From Prinsepia uniflora (lineage: Eukaryota; Streptophyta; Magnoliopsida; Rosales; Rosaceae): a stretch of DNA of 64,000 bases. Location: the NCBI GenBank assembly GCA_032719365.1, contig CM064873.1, forward strand, positions 32,279,742 through 32,343,741, written 5' to 3'. The notes under the pieces are model-generated. The model had not been told where the DNA came from and made no database searches. It worked only from the letters and a program-made list of their open reading frames with translations. Below, one piece after another: positions 24,364 through 36,394 of this stretch. Position 1 is the first letter of the stretch, and each line of letters opens with the position of its first letter. A program made the position numbers and the translations under genes.

Positions 24364-26280
24364 TGACAGGACCCGTCCCTAAAAACAACTTGATAATCAC
24401 ACTCGGATCATGCTTCCGTCTGACAAGTAACCCAAAAGACTGAAGTCGTGCCCCTATCACTCGTCAGACAAGAGATACTCGTACTTTTCACCATTTCATG
24501 CATCCGCATCTCGAACAACCTTGATTCTAGTGCAAAAGTCCTGGAGGGTTTCAAAACCAAGAAAACATATGAGTGGACAAAAACAAATATTTAAAAAAAC
24601 ATAGTTTGAAACACACAAGTAATGTACACTCTGTTTTCCAAAACTATGCGTGCACACAAAAAACCATCAATTCTATGTTAAAATAACAGAACATAAGTCA
24701 TAAACCTCAAAATACAAGAAAATAGCAGTAAACCAATCATTATTCGTACAACCAACTCATACACGAAATACTAACACATAACAGGAACAATAACAAATCA
24801 CATAGGACCAACCTTTCCTCGATGCCTGAATACCAACCATCATATCACATAACTACTGGGGGATACAGCATCTGATTGTCCACTCATGGGTACAACATCT
24901 GAGCGCCAATCACATATCTCACACTGCACTACTTGTGGCCTAACCACTCGGGGATACAACATCCATGGCAAACCACATAACCCAACCATTCGGGGATACA
25001 GCGTCCAAGTAGCCATCTAGGGATACAGCATCTGGGCATATCCCAACAATCCGGGAGAGTTTCTCATAACAAAACAATCCGCATATATCTAGAAATCTCA
25101 TATTTATAACTCATATAAATTCTGTAACTAAAACCATATCTCGAAATCCATGCCTAAGCCCAAACCAAAATTTATGACAAAATCTCGAAAAACGTGCATT
25201 TTAAATTATTTGTAAAATCACCCAAAAATCACACAATCATGCAAAACACATAATAAATCATTTAAAACATGTAAAAAGCATTATAATATTTTACGCAATC
25301 AAGATCTAACTTGCACGCCTTTTTCGTAATTCCTGAAAGCATTACCTTCTGTCACAAATCATTCATATGGGTCACTAACCATCCTAATTAATTTATATTT
25401 TAATCCCTCCATTTTCCGAGATTTTTAAACGAATTTAAAATAAGGCATAAACCTTCGGACAGTACAAACTGCCCCGAGACGATGTCCAATTGTCTCGAAA
25501 ACTCTATTGTTGGACTCGCAACATAAAACACAAGAAATATGTTAGATCATCTAGCTCCACTCTCACGGGCTACCTCAAGCTTGCTTCTGAGTCTATTCCT
25601 GCGTGCAAAACTCCACTCTTTCTAGCTTAAGATGAAGTTAGGGACTCCAGAAGGATGTTAGATCATCTAGCTCCAAGCTCCAGGGTCCATAGTTGAATTT
25701 TTTAATATAATGGTACATGGCAACATTTTGGGTTTCTCAGTTTGCTCCTCCCCTTTTATTTTTCAATTTCCTTCTTCCTTTCCTCTTCATCTCCTCTCTA
25801 TTTTCTTCCTTTCTTGGCTTTCCCTCCATCTAGTCCTCTCTCACGGGTTGGTTGTTTCATGGTTTCTCTTTTTCATCTATCATTCATCGAACACAATAAC
25901 ACACACCAACTTTATATATGTATATATATATATATATACATGTATGTTGGTGGAGATTAAGGAGGGAAAACACTAGATCCCCCTAGACACATGTCAACAT
26001 CCAAAAATGTCTCTCAAGAAAAATGGCCAAAATACCCTTCAAGTAAAAAGTACCAAAATACCCTTAATCGTTTTAGACTTGTATGGAAACCATTCAACCT
26101 CTAATTTTAGTATACCGCCTGTCTACGGACTCAGAACACTAATATTTCGTAATGGTCTTTGTAGAAGGTCCAATAAATACCCAGAGGTCAAAAAATCAAC
26201 GTCTGACCTTCTAAGGGCAAAATCGTCATTTTCATTTAATTTTCCAAAGTTTATTTTGCTCGAATTTCCGAGTCGTTACA
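24364..26280 (-). mobile_element. LTR 'Q' (minus), 3' LTR of an old element
   Basis: It starts TGACAGGACCCGTCCC and ends CCGAGTCGTTACA. Unlike the solo LTRs it is followed by a reverse-complemented polypurine-tract motif, so it looks like the 3' LTR of a minus-strand element. It contains several GGGGATACARCRTC modules at 24850-25035. ATGAGTGGAC remains near 24569, but the partner GTCCACTCAC near 25310 is lost, which suggests age. A direct repeat, ATGTTAGATCATCTAGCTCC, lies at 25539 and 25655. Confidence 0.7.
25913..25940. repeat. (TA)n microsatellite in LTR Q
   Basis: A TATATATG/TATATATA run ends in TACATGTATG. Confidence 0.9.
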
Positions 26281-26321
26281 ACCTAGCCCCCTTAACAGAA
26301 ATTTCATCCTCGATATTTTGA
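26281..26321 (-). other. Polypurine tract and 3' internal end of element Q
   Basis: On the minus strand it reads TATCGAGGATGAAATTTCTG, then TTAAGGGGGCTAGGT, then the LTR start. The same layout (CGAGGACGAAAT, AATTAAGGAGGGAAG, LTR) ends the internal region of element G. It is typical of Ty3/Gypsy elements of the Tekay/Del kind. Confidence 0.65.
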
Positions 26322-27492
26322 TGTGTGGGGTTTCCTTGTAGTTGCAGCTAACACACTAACATGTTCCCTGACAGAAACTAAACTATAAGGAACAGTTTCG
26401 TATAATCTAACTATCTCACAAGAACAACCTCGGAACCAAACCTAGCCATATCCAAAAACCGCACTCGTTACATTTGGAAAGTCTAAAATATCATTACCTC
26501 TCTCAGAGTTCAAATTCTATCAGATAACTAATCACCAACTCAAGCACGAGTTATAATGAACAACAATAATGAACATGAACTTGCACCCTGAACTTTATCC
26601 GTCAAGATCTCAATAATTTAGACATCACTAGGCATCTCGTTTCAGATCATATAGCCATAAACCGTAGAACCACATTCACTATACACTTTCTTAACCAAGC
26701 TGGGGGCCATATTTCCCAAAATCCATGTGCATCAGAGGTCAAAGAAAATTTACTTAGGCATAGATGTCAAAACTGCCAAAATCAAAATCATCAGTTCACC
26801 CAACCATTCCTTAATATTCGGGTACTAATCGTAGTAACCAACCTCGATAAACCACCTCGAGGACTATACTAAATACTGTCCAAGTCACATACAAGCACTT
26901 ATTACAATCGAAATAACATAGCTTATTAGATAAATCACACAAGCCCTATAGCCAAGCTGAAACAAGTCTTAAGCCGAGTACCAATCATACTACATACTAG
27001 GACTACGTATAAGCTAGTATCCCAAGCATCAACCATCTAGGCACATCTTAAAATTTTGATTGTTTGGGATAACATATTTCTCTAGTAGTGTACACAATTC
27101 ATCAGCCAAATCACCCAAGTCATATAACCGAACACAACCCTTGACTCACATTCCAAGTCAAGAAATTACCAAACCCAAATTAAGTTTAAATATCATATTC
27201 ACAAAGTATCCTAAAGTATTCATATCTAATTCACACAAAACTTTAACTTAACACCAAATTAAACATAACCAAACATGGGCCTACAACCATAACTTGAGTT
27301 CCTTCCAGACTCCTATTCATTACTTAAGGTTGTACTCAACATTTTCATTTCCCAACATAAGGCATTATCATCGATATTCACTCTTTAGTTAAACACAAGG
27401 CCTTCAGAAGGTGCTAAAGTACCTGTTTTCTCAACTCCAAGCTCATAACCAAACACCCAAAATTAAAGACATACAGTTTCTCCAACTTCCCT
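26281..27492 (-). other. Non-coding interior of old element Q (first segment)
   Basis: This is AT-rich sequence without a usable reading frame directly behind the polypurine tract of LTR Q. Later insertions probably separate it from further pieces at 39270-39390, 39691-39986, 42998-43629, 55913-56366 and perhaps beyond 63104, because the flanks of each insertion rejoin through target duplications. No primer-site end was found. Confidence 0.45.
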
Positions 27493-29523
27493 TGTAACGA
27501 CCCATTCCGAATTTCGAGATTAATTTAGTATTTAATTAAGGATTAGCGTGACTAATCGGGGATTAGTCGAGAGATTTCAGACGGACGGTGTAAAATGACC
27601 ATTTTCCCCTTAGAGTTGGGAAAAATGTTTACTTTTGACTTGGGGAGTCAAATGCATGAGACCCGATGATTGTTACTTAGACCGCGATTTTACGAGTCCG
27701 TAGACAGCCGACACGTTGAAATCGGATGTTCAACGGGAAAGTTACGGGCCTAAAACGGAGGTTGGTACTATCTCACGCAAACCGAGGATTTTGACATGTG
27801 GCCTAATTCGAGTGGATAAATATCTGAGGAGGACCCACCAAATGAGCGACACGACCCATCCCAATCCCCCTGGGACTACGTGGGATGTGCCATGCTCCTG
27901 TCTAACCCACATGTGACACGAAGGCCGGACACCCGTCTAACCCTCGTGTAACACGAAGGCCAAACAAAGGATAACCCAAGTCAATAGCCCAATGGCTTCC
28001 AGAGTGTGCCAGGATCAGTGACAGAGTATGATGTCTCGGTCTCTGCTATAGCACACATCCCCAATCAACCTGAAGGACATTAAAAACCATAAAAGCTATG
28101 AGTGTACGAAAATAAATAATTTGATAAAACACATTTCATAAAAGATATTTATGCCCTTCACTTAAAAACCATGCATGCATTCATAAACCAGTTAAATTAA
28201 TTAAATCAAACATAATAAAACCGTTTATAAAACCAAAGTCATTTCCTTCCTCAAATCATTAAGGTCTTAACCCAAAACCATAAAATCAATCAAGTGTGGG
28301 ACTCAGGCCAAAATCGTAAACCCAAGGTCATATGGGCCACTGCCCAAATCGATAAACACAAAGATGTCATTTCATAAATCCAATAATTCATGTTTACCAA
28401 ATACCCATCCTCGGCATCCCAGATGCCTAGCGTCCCAAACGCTTGACGTCTCAAATGTCATATCTCACAGTCTAAGCAATGTGTGCTACCTGAGGTCTCT
28501 TCGGGTCAATCTCTGACATCCCAGATGTCTGACGTCCCAGACGTCTAATAATAGCAGTCCTGCTCCTGAGTCATTATACCGTCTGGTCGCTCCGTGCAAT
28601 GGCCCCTCGTAGGCAATGCACCGTGACTTCCCCAGTGTCCCAGACATCTGGAGGAGACCATCCACATATCCTCATCTAAAGATGGTATATGGGAAACATC
28701 ATTATAAAATCTTTTCAAAACATCTCAAAGGGGCCATGCTCGGAATTTCCATAAAACCATCAAAATCCAGAACATTCGATTTCTCAAAGCCAAATCCGTT
28801 TTAAGGTCATCGAACCTGAAATCACATTTATAAACCACAAATGGGACTCATGCTTGATATCGTACTCAATTGGGTCTCTAGCCTGATCATGTAAATCAAA
28901 TGGGCCTCCAGCCCGACATTTCATTAAATCAAATGGACTTCCAGTCCAATAGTTTCCAAATCAAATGGGTCTCATGCCCAATTTCATTTTTCCAAATCCA
29001 AAACAATTCCATTAAACCATTATAGAAATACCAGTACGTATAAACATAGCATAAAGCCATAAACCTCGAAATACGTGTAAATACGAAAATCATAAAAACC
29101 ACCATAAAATCCATCATAAATCACATATATAAAACATATAAAACAGTTATGCATGCATCATATTTAGAAAACAAAAGTCCACTCACATACCGTCCTAACT
29201 GTCGTCTCGATACACATGTCATAAGCCTCCCCTAGGCTAAATCACCAACTCTGGGACTTTTGGTCCTGTCCAAATCATAGCCGAAGGTCACTAATGATCT
29301 ATATAAGTCCATATGATAAAACCCCACAACTCTCAGAAAAGTCAACGTGTCCCGAACAAGTTTCTCGAGGTGAAAAACCTCGATTTGACCAACTTAACGA
29401 TCTTCGATATACCCGAAACCACCACCGTTGGATCCGAATTGTCGAAACCTTATAAATGACACTAGTCTCACCTCGAAATTCTTGCTCACGCACCCCCACG
29501 AGTGTGGTCAACGCACGGTCAAC

Positions 29524-32336
29524 TGTAACGACCCGTCCCGGAAATCGGGATTAGTTTAGTGGATAATGACGGATTAGTGTGATTAATCAGTGATTAGCTG
29601 GGTGATTTCGGACGGACTGTGCGAAATGATGATTTTGCCCTTGGGATGGGAGAACAGTTGACTTTTCTTTCGGAAAGTCAAATGGACTCTGGCCGATGAC
29701 TGTGACGTAGTTCGAGACGTCACGAGTTCCTAGACAAGCGTCACGCTGTCATCAGACTTCAGACGACTCGGGAATGGGTCTAAAAACTCTAAGGGCAAAA
29801 TGGTAATTTGTCATGTATGGGCAGTTTCGTCTTTTATTGCCTAGGGATTTGTGCCCAGTGACATTTGGCTGCCTCAGGACTGGTGCCCACCCAAATTGGG
29901 ACACTTGTCCCCTGCTGGAAGGATGTGGAACCCTCTCACCACCGCCTCACAATTGTGCATGAGTGTTTAAAGGGGTTTTCACGGTTTTGAGAGAAAACAG
30001 AGCCCGTGTTTGAACCATGAGGAACCGTTGATTGGAACACCATTAAAACATGATCCTTTGCTTATTTTCTATTCAGAAAAATAGTTTAAGGTGATAAGAC
30101 GAAGTTGAGGATGGTGGCACGGCGGCCCACGACGGCGCAATGAGGCAAACAACCCGTAAGTGCTCTGTTTCCTTCAAAATGGCAAATGATCATGGGAGGC
30201 TTGATGATCAAATTGGTGGCTAGGATGGGGTCTAGGATGTTGCTAGGATTGGATTGAGGCTGGTTTCGGGGCCTGCCGTGGGCAGTGGCTGTGGAACCCG
30301 TGACCTGGTAAGATGAAGTCAAAAATGGTAAATTACGATTTTGTGCTTGTTGATCAATAGTGATGCTGGAAAACTAACTTGGAGGTTGCAAGGAACTCTT
30401 ATGAACTGAATTCGAGGCTTGTGGTGGCCGGGAACGTGGAACCTAGATGTTGGGAGTTTACTCGATTATACTTTGATTTGGAAGGTAATTTACAGACTTG
30501 AATTTTATGTTTTAAGATTATAGATTGATGGGAAATCGTGTAAGGGAGCTAAAGAACTTAAAATGGTCAAAAATAGAGTTGAAATAGGGAAGATAGAACG
30601 ATGGACCGGGATCACTGGTTCTGTTGGACCTGGCCGATCTGGACCGGTCAGATCAAAGGAAGAAGACAATGAACAGTGACGCGTATGAAGCCCACGCGTA
30701 GCCCCTTTGGGCGGCGCGTGAGGGCACCTGGTACCTCTGATGGGGAAGTGTTCAACATGTGAAATGATGTATTCGATGTAACAAACATTTTGGTACTGGT
30801 TTCAAGTCGATCGGACGTCTTCTCGATATGTTTCGGGATGTCCGAAGGTTTTAGGGCTCTTTTCAAAATAGTTAAAAATTTGGGAAAATTACGGGGATTT
30901 AGTAGAAGCTTAATAAAGTAGTTAGTGACCTTATTATGGGATTTGAACAGGTTCGGGAAAGCCGGTGATAGTGGATTAGCCGGGAACAACGTAAATGCAT
31001 GCGTATCGAGGCGGCAATGCTAATGGTCTGTGAGTGAACTTTGCTTTCTAACTTATGACGCATGCATAAATGTTTTATATGTTTTCTATACGTGATTTCT
31101 ATGTTTATGATATGCTCTTGCTGCTTTACGGTTTTGCACGTATTTTGAGATTGCACGTTTTACGAGATATGCTTTTATGCTATGATTTGATACGGGTTTC
31201 GATACTATGATTTTGGGATTTGAATTATGATTTGATTTTAATTATTTGTCATGGATTTTGGAAAAGTGATTTCAATCTTGAAGCCCTGTTCATAAAAGGG
31301 ATTTCGATAAACGTGATTTCAGATTTGGAACAGGATTTCGGAAATGATGATTTGGGATTTGGTTTTGAAACTTGAAAGTGAAATTCTGGATTTGAGTTCG
31401 GGATGATGATTCCGGATGCTAGCTTACGGAATCATTATTACGAATTCGGATATGGATTTTCTATGGTTTTCACTTGATTTTGGGTTTAAAGACCCGTTGA
31501 AAACTGGTTTTGTGTTTAAAGACCCGGATACGGCTGGATCTGGTTTTGAGTTTAAAGACTCGGTTGATTGATAGGGGAAGGCCCTAGATTGATATGTTTT
31601 GAGTTTAAAGACTCGGTTATTGTGATATCCCCCGAGGCCTGTTGATTGTGTTTTGAGTTTAAAAACTCGTTGATATCCCGGGAAGGCATGATTATGCGCA
31701 TGTGTTTTGAGTTTAAAGACTCAGGCGCACTTGAGATCCAGCAACTTGATTGATTGATTTTTTTCACTGGTTTTTCACTGGTTTCCAGATGTTTTGGGCA
31801 ATGGCCCGGATGATTTGGATTTGATGATTTTTAGGCAGAGTACCCGTACTTTGATGATTGATTTATGATTTTGGGCTGAGGCCTTGGATTTGAGTTACAG
31901 ATTTGAGAAAGAAAAAAATTATTCCGGTTTTCATTGATGGTTTTCTTACTTGGGTTTGATTAATGGTTTTATGAGAATGTTTTCATATGCATGCATTGGT
32001 TTTTGCGTTGAGGGTATAAATGTAATTTCTTAAGAACTGTTTTCGGAAATTATGATTTCTTTTTGTCCACTCACAGTTTTTTATGTTTTCGATACCCTCC
32101 AGGTTTTTGTGGTGCGGGCTGTTGTTCGAGAGACAGAGACATCACACACGCGATCCACAGTAGGTTCTTCGCACTCTGGGAAGTCCGGAAGTTTTTAGAC
32201 TGTTCGTTTGGAAATCCCTTATCCGGCTTACGTGTTACATGGAGGTTGGTCGTCAGTCAGCCTTCGTGTCGCACGTGAGTTAGACGGGAGCATGACTTAA
32301 CCCTTAATCCCGGGGGATTGGGAGTGGGTCGTATCA
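29524..32336 (+). mobile_element. Solo LTR 'C' (plus) inside B
   Basis: It starts TGTAACGACCCGTCCC and ends GTGGGTCGTATCA. Flanks are TCAAC (29519-29523) and TCAAT (32337-32341), a 4 of 5 match. It carries the GCGCGTG block near 30680-30725, GTGAGTGAAC with GCATGCAT (31031-31070), TTTAAAGAC dyads at 31482-31725, ATGCATGCAT near 31987, and GTCCACTCACAG near 32067. No primer site follows it. Confidence 0.82.
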
Positions 32337-32797
32337 TCAATGCTGCCAAAAAGTCAACTGCTGACAGCTATCAGATCTTACACCACGTATCAAGCTCCCA
32401 TTGGTCCCTGTTTGACATGTCAGTCTGACATTGCCAGACCTGACATGATGACATCACCCTGATGACATCATCGCTGACGTCAGGTCATCCCTGTCCTTTA
32501 ACTGGATCCTGCAACCGGGTCGCACAGACCCGTGACCCAACCCGGCCACCGTTTCACCATTTCTCAACCAAATTCATCCATTCTTCTTCCTAACTGATCG
32601 TCCAAACCTACCCTTTCGATCTACCTACTTAAAACCCTGAAATCAAGCCTATAAATTACCTGTGATCGCCTGAACAGCGACGGGGACCTGCAACTTCGTT
32701 ATGCCGTCGCCTCCAGCCACCGTTTCCTTCAAAATCGAGTCTCCTGAATTCGTCTAAGTCCTTAGATCAAAACCCAGTCCATGAAATCGATCAATAA

Positions 32798-33531
32798 TGT
32801 CAGGACCCGACCCTCCTCGGTTAGGACCCGACTCATCTAGCACGATATTGTCCGTTTTGGCCCTCCTTGCCCTTGCCCTCACGGTTTTGTTTTTGGGAGC
32901 TCACGGTGCAACATCCCATGGGGTCACCCATCATGGAATTGCACCAACCTCAACTCTCTTAACTTTGGGGTTCCAATCCCCCCCAAAGCTACTGAGCTCC
33001 CAAAAGGCCTCGTGCTAGATAGGTGTGTGCCTACACCTTTAAGGCACACCATCATTCCCTTCCTAGACCATTCCCCCCTCGTAGGAATCTGAGATTATTC
33101 ACCGTTCCCTCCAGGATACGGGTCTTACAATCCACCCCCTTAGGGCCCAGCGTCTTCGCTGGGACACTTCCTAGTTGGGGTTTGGCTCTGATACCATTCT
33201 GTCAGGACCCGACCCTCCTCGATCAGGACCCGACTCATCTAGCACGATATTGTTCGCTTTGGGCCTCCTTGCCCTTGCCCTCACGGTTTTGTTTCCGGGA
33301 GCTCACTGTGCAACTTACAAGGGGGTCACCCATCATGGAATTGTACCAACCTCAACTCGCTTAACTTTGGGGTTCCAATCCCCCCCAAAGCCACTGAACT
33401 CCCAAAAGGCCTCATGCTAGATAGGTGTGTGCCTACACCTTTAAGGAACACCACCATTCCCTTCCCAGACCATTCCCCCCTCGCAGGAATGTGGGATCGT
33501 TCACCGTTCCCTCCAGGACACAGGTCTTACA
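32798..33531 (-). mobile_element. Intact Cassandra-type TRIM retrotransposon
   Basis: Two 332-bp LTRs (32798-33129 and 33200-33531) flank only 70 bp. A perfect duplication, AATAA, flanks the element at 32793-32797 and 33532-33536. Read on the minus strand, the LTR starts TGTAAGACC and ends GGGTCGGGTCCTGACA. The spacer has a tRNA-Met type primer site (TGGTATCAGAGC on the minus strand) and a polypurine tract (AAGGGGGTGGAT). The LTRs contain a 5S-rRNA-like segment, the defining feature of Cassandra elements. Confidence 0.93.
33308..33376 (-). other. 5S-rRNA-derived segment in the Cassandra 5' LTR
   Basis: On the minus strand it holds AAGTTAAGCG (like the 5S A-box context) and, about 35 bp later, GATGGGTGACC (like the C-box region), then TTGCAC. 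The matching segment in the other LTR (32906-32974) reads AAGTTAAGAG, so its A-box carries a change. It is a relic promoter inside a TRIM, not a 5S gene. Confidence 0.8.
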
Positions 33532-34784
33532 AATAAACCTTAAAATCCAACTTTCAATTTTGAATCAAAACCCATACCTCAATGGGTCCCCAGTCACCGT
33601 GCACCGCCATCCACTCCAGCATCACTGTCGTACTCGTCCCAGTCTCCCCTTTCATTTTCACGTTTACACCATCATCAATTGGTGAGGTTTTGTGGATTGA
33701 GGGTGTGGGTTTGGGTGTTATGGTTTCACAGGTTCAGGGAAAGCACATAGATGAGAGGATGACTGATAAAGGCGAGGATAAACCCAAAATATTAGGGTCT
33801 GGGCCTATCAGATGGGTGACACTTGTCACTCATCTAGTGGGTCCTTCCAGATTCTTCCCCAATTAAATCATGTCACGTGTCATCTTTTCTCGGTTCGCAT
33901 AAATAGTGTCGATTTCCTTTTTAGACCCGTAACTTTCCCATCGAACGTCTGATTTTGGCATGCCACCTGTCTACGGACTCGTAACGTCCCGATCTACGTC
34001 ACTGTCATCGATCAAAGTCAATTTGACTCAGGCGGTCAAAAGTCAACATTTTACCCATTCCTATGGGCAAAATTATCATTTCGCACCATTCATACGTGAT
34101 TTCTTGACTAATCTCCGATTAGTCACGCTAATTCGCAATTACTTACTAAACTGATCCCAAAATTCGGGATGGGTCGTTACATGAGTGACAAGTGTCACCT
34201 ATCTGATTGGCCCAGAACCCAATAATTTGGGTCCTTATTTTCATCAGTCATCTTATCCCTTCTCTAATCTCCCAAACCCGTGAAACTCACACCCGTGTAA
34301 CCCAAACCCACCTCATCACCCTTTAATCTTCATTAGATGTTATTGACTTGTGAATGAAAGTGGAAGGGGAAGTCGAGATGATCTTGACGGTGGCCATAAC
34401 GAAGCAACGACGACGGAGGTAAGGAAAACCCATAAGCCCTATTTTGAGTTCAAAAATGGAAATTTTAGTTTGGACTAGTATTGATCGATTTGGTGGTTTG
34501 GATAAGGTTATGGGGGAAGAGATGAGCTTAGAGGGCTTGGAATCGAGGGCAAAGGTGGCCGGAATTGAGAGAACTCGATGGAGGAAACTTGGTCGGACTG
34601 TTCATCGATTCAAAGGTAATTTCTAAGCTTGATTTCATGCTTTTGATTCTGTAGATCAATAGGGTAGGTCGAGACGAACCTATAGGAAGAAATCCTGTCG
34701 AAAAAGGTTGAGAAATGAAGAAACGGTGGTCGGATCGGGTGCGCGGGTCTACTGGACCTAAATTACAGACCCGGACAGAGGTGG

Positions 34785-35100
34785 AAGACACTGTGACATC
34801 AGCGATGACATCATCAGGATGACGTCATCATGTCAGGTCTGACAATGTCAGACTGTCATGCCAAAGGTGGACCAATGGGGCTTGACACGTGTCATATGTT
34901 AATGCCTAGTCAGCACTGACATGTCAGTGTCAGTGACATGTTAGTGATGTGGACCAGTGGCTGGTTGACACGTGTCACTATCATATATGACAGGTGTCAG
35001 TGTTGTCAGGTAACGTCATGTTGATGTCAGTGTTGACCGTTAACCGTTGACGTCAGCGTTGACTTTGTTGGCGTCAGCAACGTTGACTTTTCCAGCGTTA
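34785..35100 (+). promoter_or_regulatory. TGAC-rich cluster in LTR A
   Basis: About 315 bp is packed with TGACRTCA, TGTCA and TTGACY words on both strands, including CATCAGGATGACGTCATCA and CCGTTGACGTCAGCGTTG. These resemble as-1/TGA-factor (TGACG) and WRKY W-box (TTGAC) cores. Homologous clusters occur in LTRs K, B and F. Regulatory function is inferred. Confidence 0.5.
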
Positions 35101-36394
35101 ACCACGTGTGTGGGGCGCGTGAGCGTGAATTTCACGGTGAGACCAACATCATTCCAAAGGTTTCGACGATCCAGATCCAATGGTGGTGGTTTTGGGTCGA
35201 TCAGAGATCGCTAGGTTGGTCAAATCGAGGTTTTTCAGATCGGGAATCGTGTCTAGGACACGTTGACTTTTTTGGGAGTTTTGGGGTTTTATCCTATAGG
35301 TTTATATAGATAGTTAGAAAATTTTGGGTTTGATTTGGATAGGTCTGAAAGTCCCGGAGATGGTGGATTAGCCTCTGGGAGGCTTATAGCACTCATATCG
35401 AGGTAGCAGCTAGGACGGTCTGTGAGTGGACATTTGTTTTATAAATATGATGCATGCATAACTGTTTTATATGTCTTATATCTATTTTTTGAATGCCTTG
35501 AGTACGTATATTAGTGGTATTTGGTATTTACGTATTTGCACGTATTTCGAGGCATATAGTTTTATGTTGGATTTACATGTGCTTTTGTTTTCAACTATGG
35601 AATTAATGGAACGGTTTTGCATTTGGAAATATGGAACCGGGCATGAGGCCCATTTGATTTGGAAACTATCGGACTTGGAGTCCATTTGATTTAATGAGAT
35701 ATCGGCTCGAGGCCCATTTGGTTTACATGCTTGGGCTTGAGGCCCAGTTGAGTATGATATCGGGCATGGGTCTCATTAATGTGATTTCCAGTTTGGAGAC
35801 CATAAAATGGATTTGGATTTGAGTACTTGGATTTATGGATTTATGGTGGTTTATGGAAATTCCGGGCATAGCCCCTTTGGAAGGTTTTGAAATGATTTTA
35901 TAAAAACGTACTCCATACACCATCCTTATATGTGGATATGTGGATGGTCTCCTCTAGCTGTCTGGGACACTGGGGTAGTCACGGCGCATTGCATACTAGG
36001 GGTCCTTGCACGGAGCGACCGGACCATATAGTGACTCAGGAGCAGGATTACTATGATTAGACATTTGGGACGTCGGACATCTGGGATGTCAGATATTGAC
36101 CCGGAGAGACCCCGAGCGGCACTTGTAGCCTTAGACCATGATTTGACGTCTAGGACGCTAGGCATCTGGAATGCCAAGGATCGGTATTTGGATTACAGAT
36201 TTATGGGATTTATGAATTAGTATTTCTGAGTTTATGGATTTGGGTAGTGACCCACATGTTTTGGATTTACGGTTTTGGGCTGAGTTCCCACACGATTGGT
36301 TTATGGTTTTGGGCTAAGGTCCTAATGATTTGAGGAAAGAAATGGCTTTGGTTTTATAAACTCTTTTATTTTATATATTTGATTTGATTGAACT

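Larger units (their letters stand above)
27847..34181 (-). mobile_element. Solo LTR 'B' (minus), split by C and a Cassandra TRIM
   Basis: The segments are 27847-29523, 32337-32797 and 33532-34181, about 2.8 kb. It starts (C)GACACGACCCATCCC, apparently with the first T altered, and ends GATGGGTCGTTACA. The flanks read ATGAG before and TGAGT after, so the duplication is slightly ambiguous. It contains the dyads GGCATC/GATGCC, GACATC/GATGTC and GACGTC/GACGTC at 28405-28545, and GCATGCAT with GTCCACTCAC near 29150-29187. Confidence 0.78.

Noticed and set aside
32906..32974. Possible 5S rRNA gene
   Set aside because: Only the A-box and C-box neighbourhoods are 5S-like and the rest is diverged. 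It lies in both LTRs of a TRIM, the known Cassandra arrangement.
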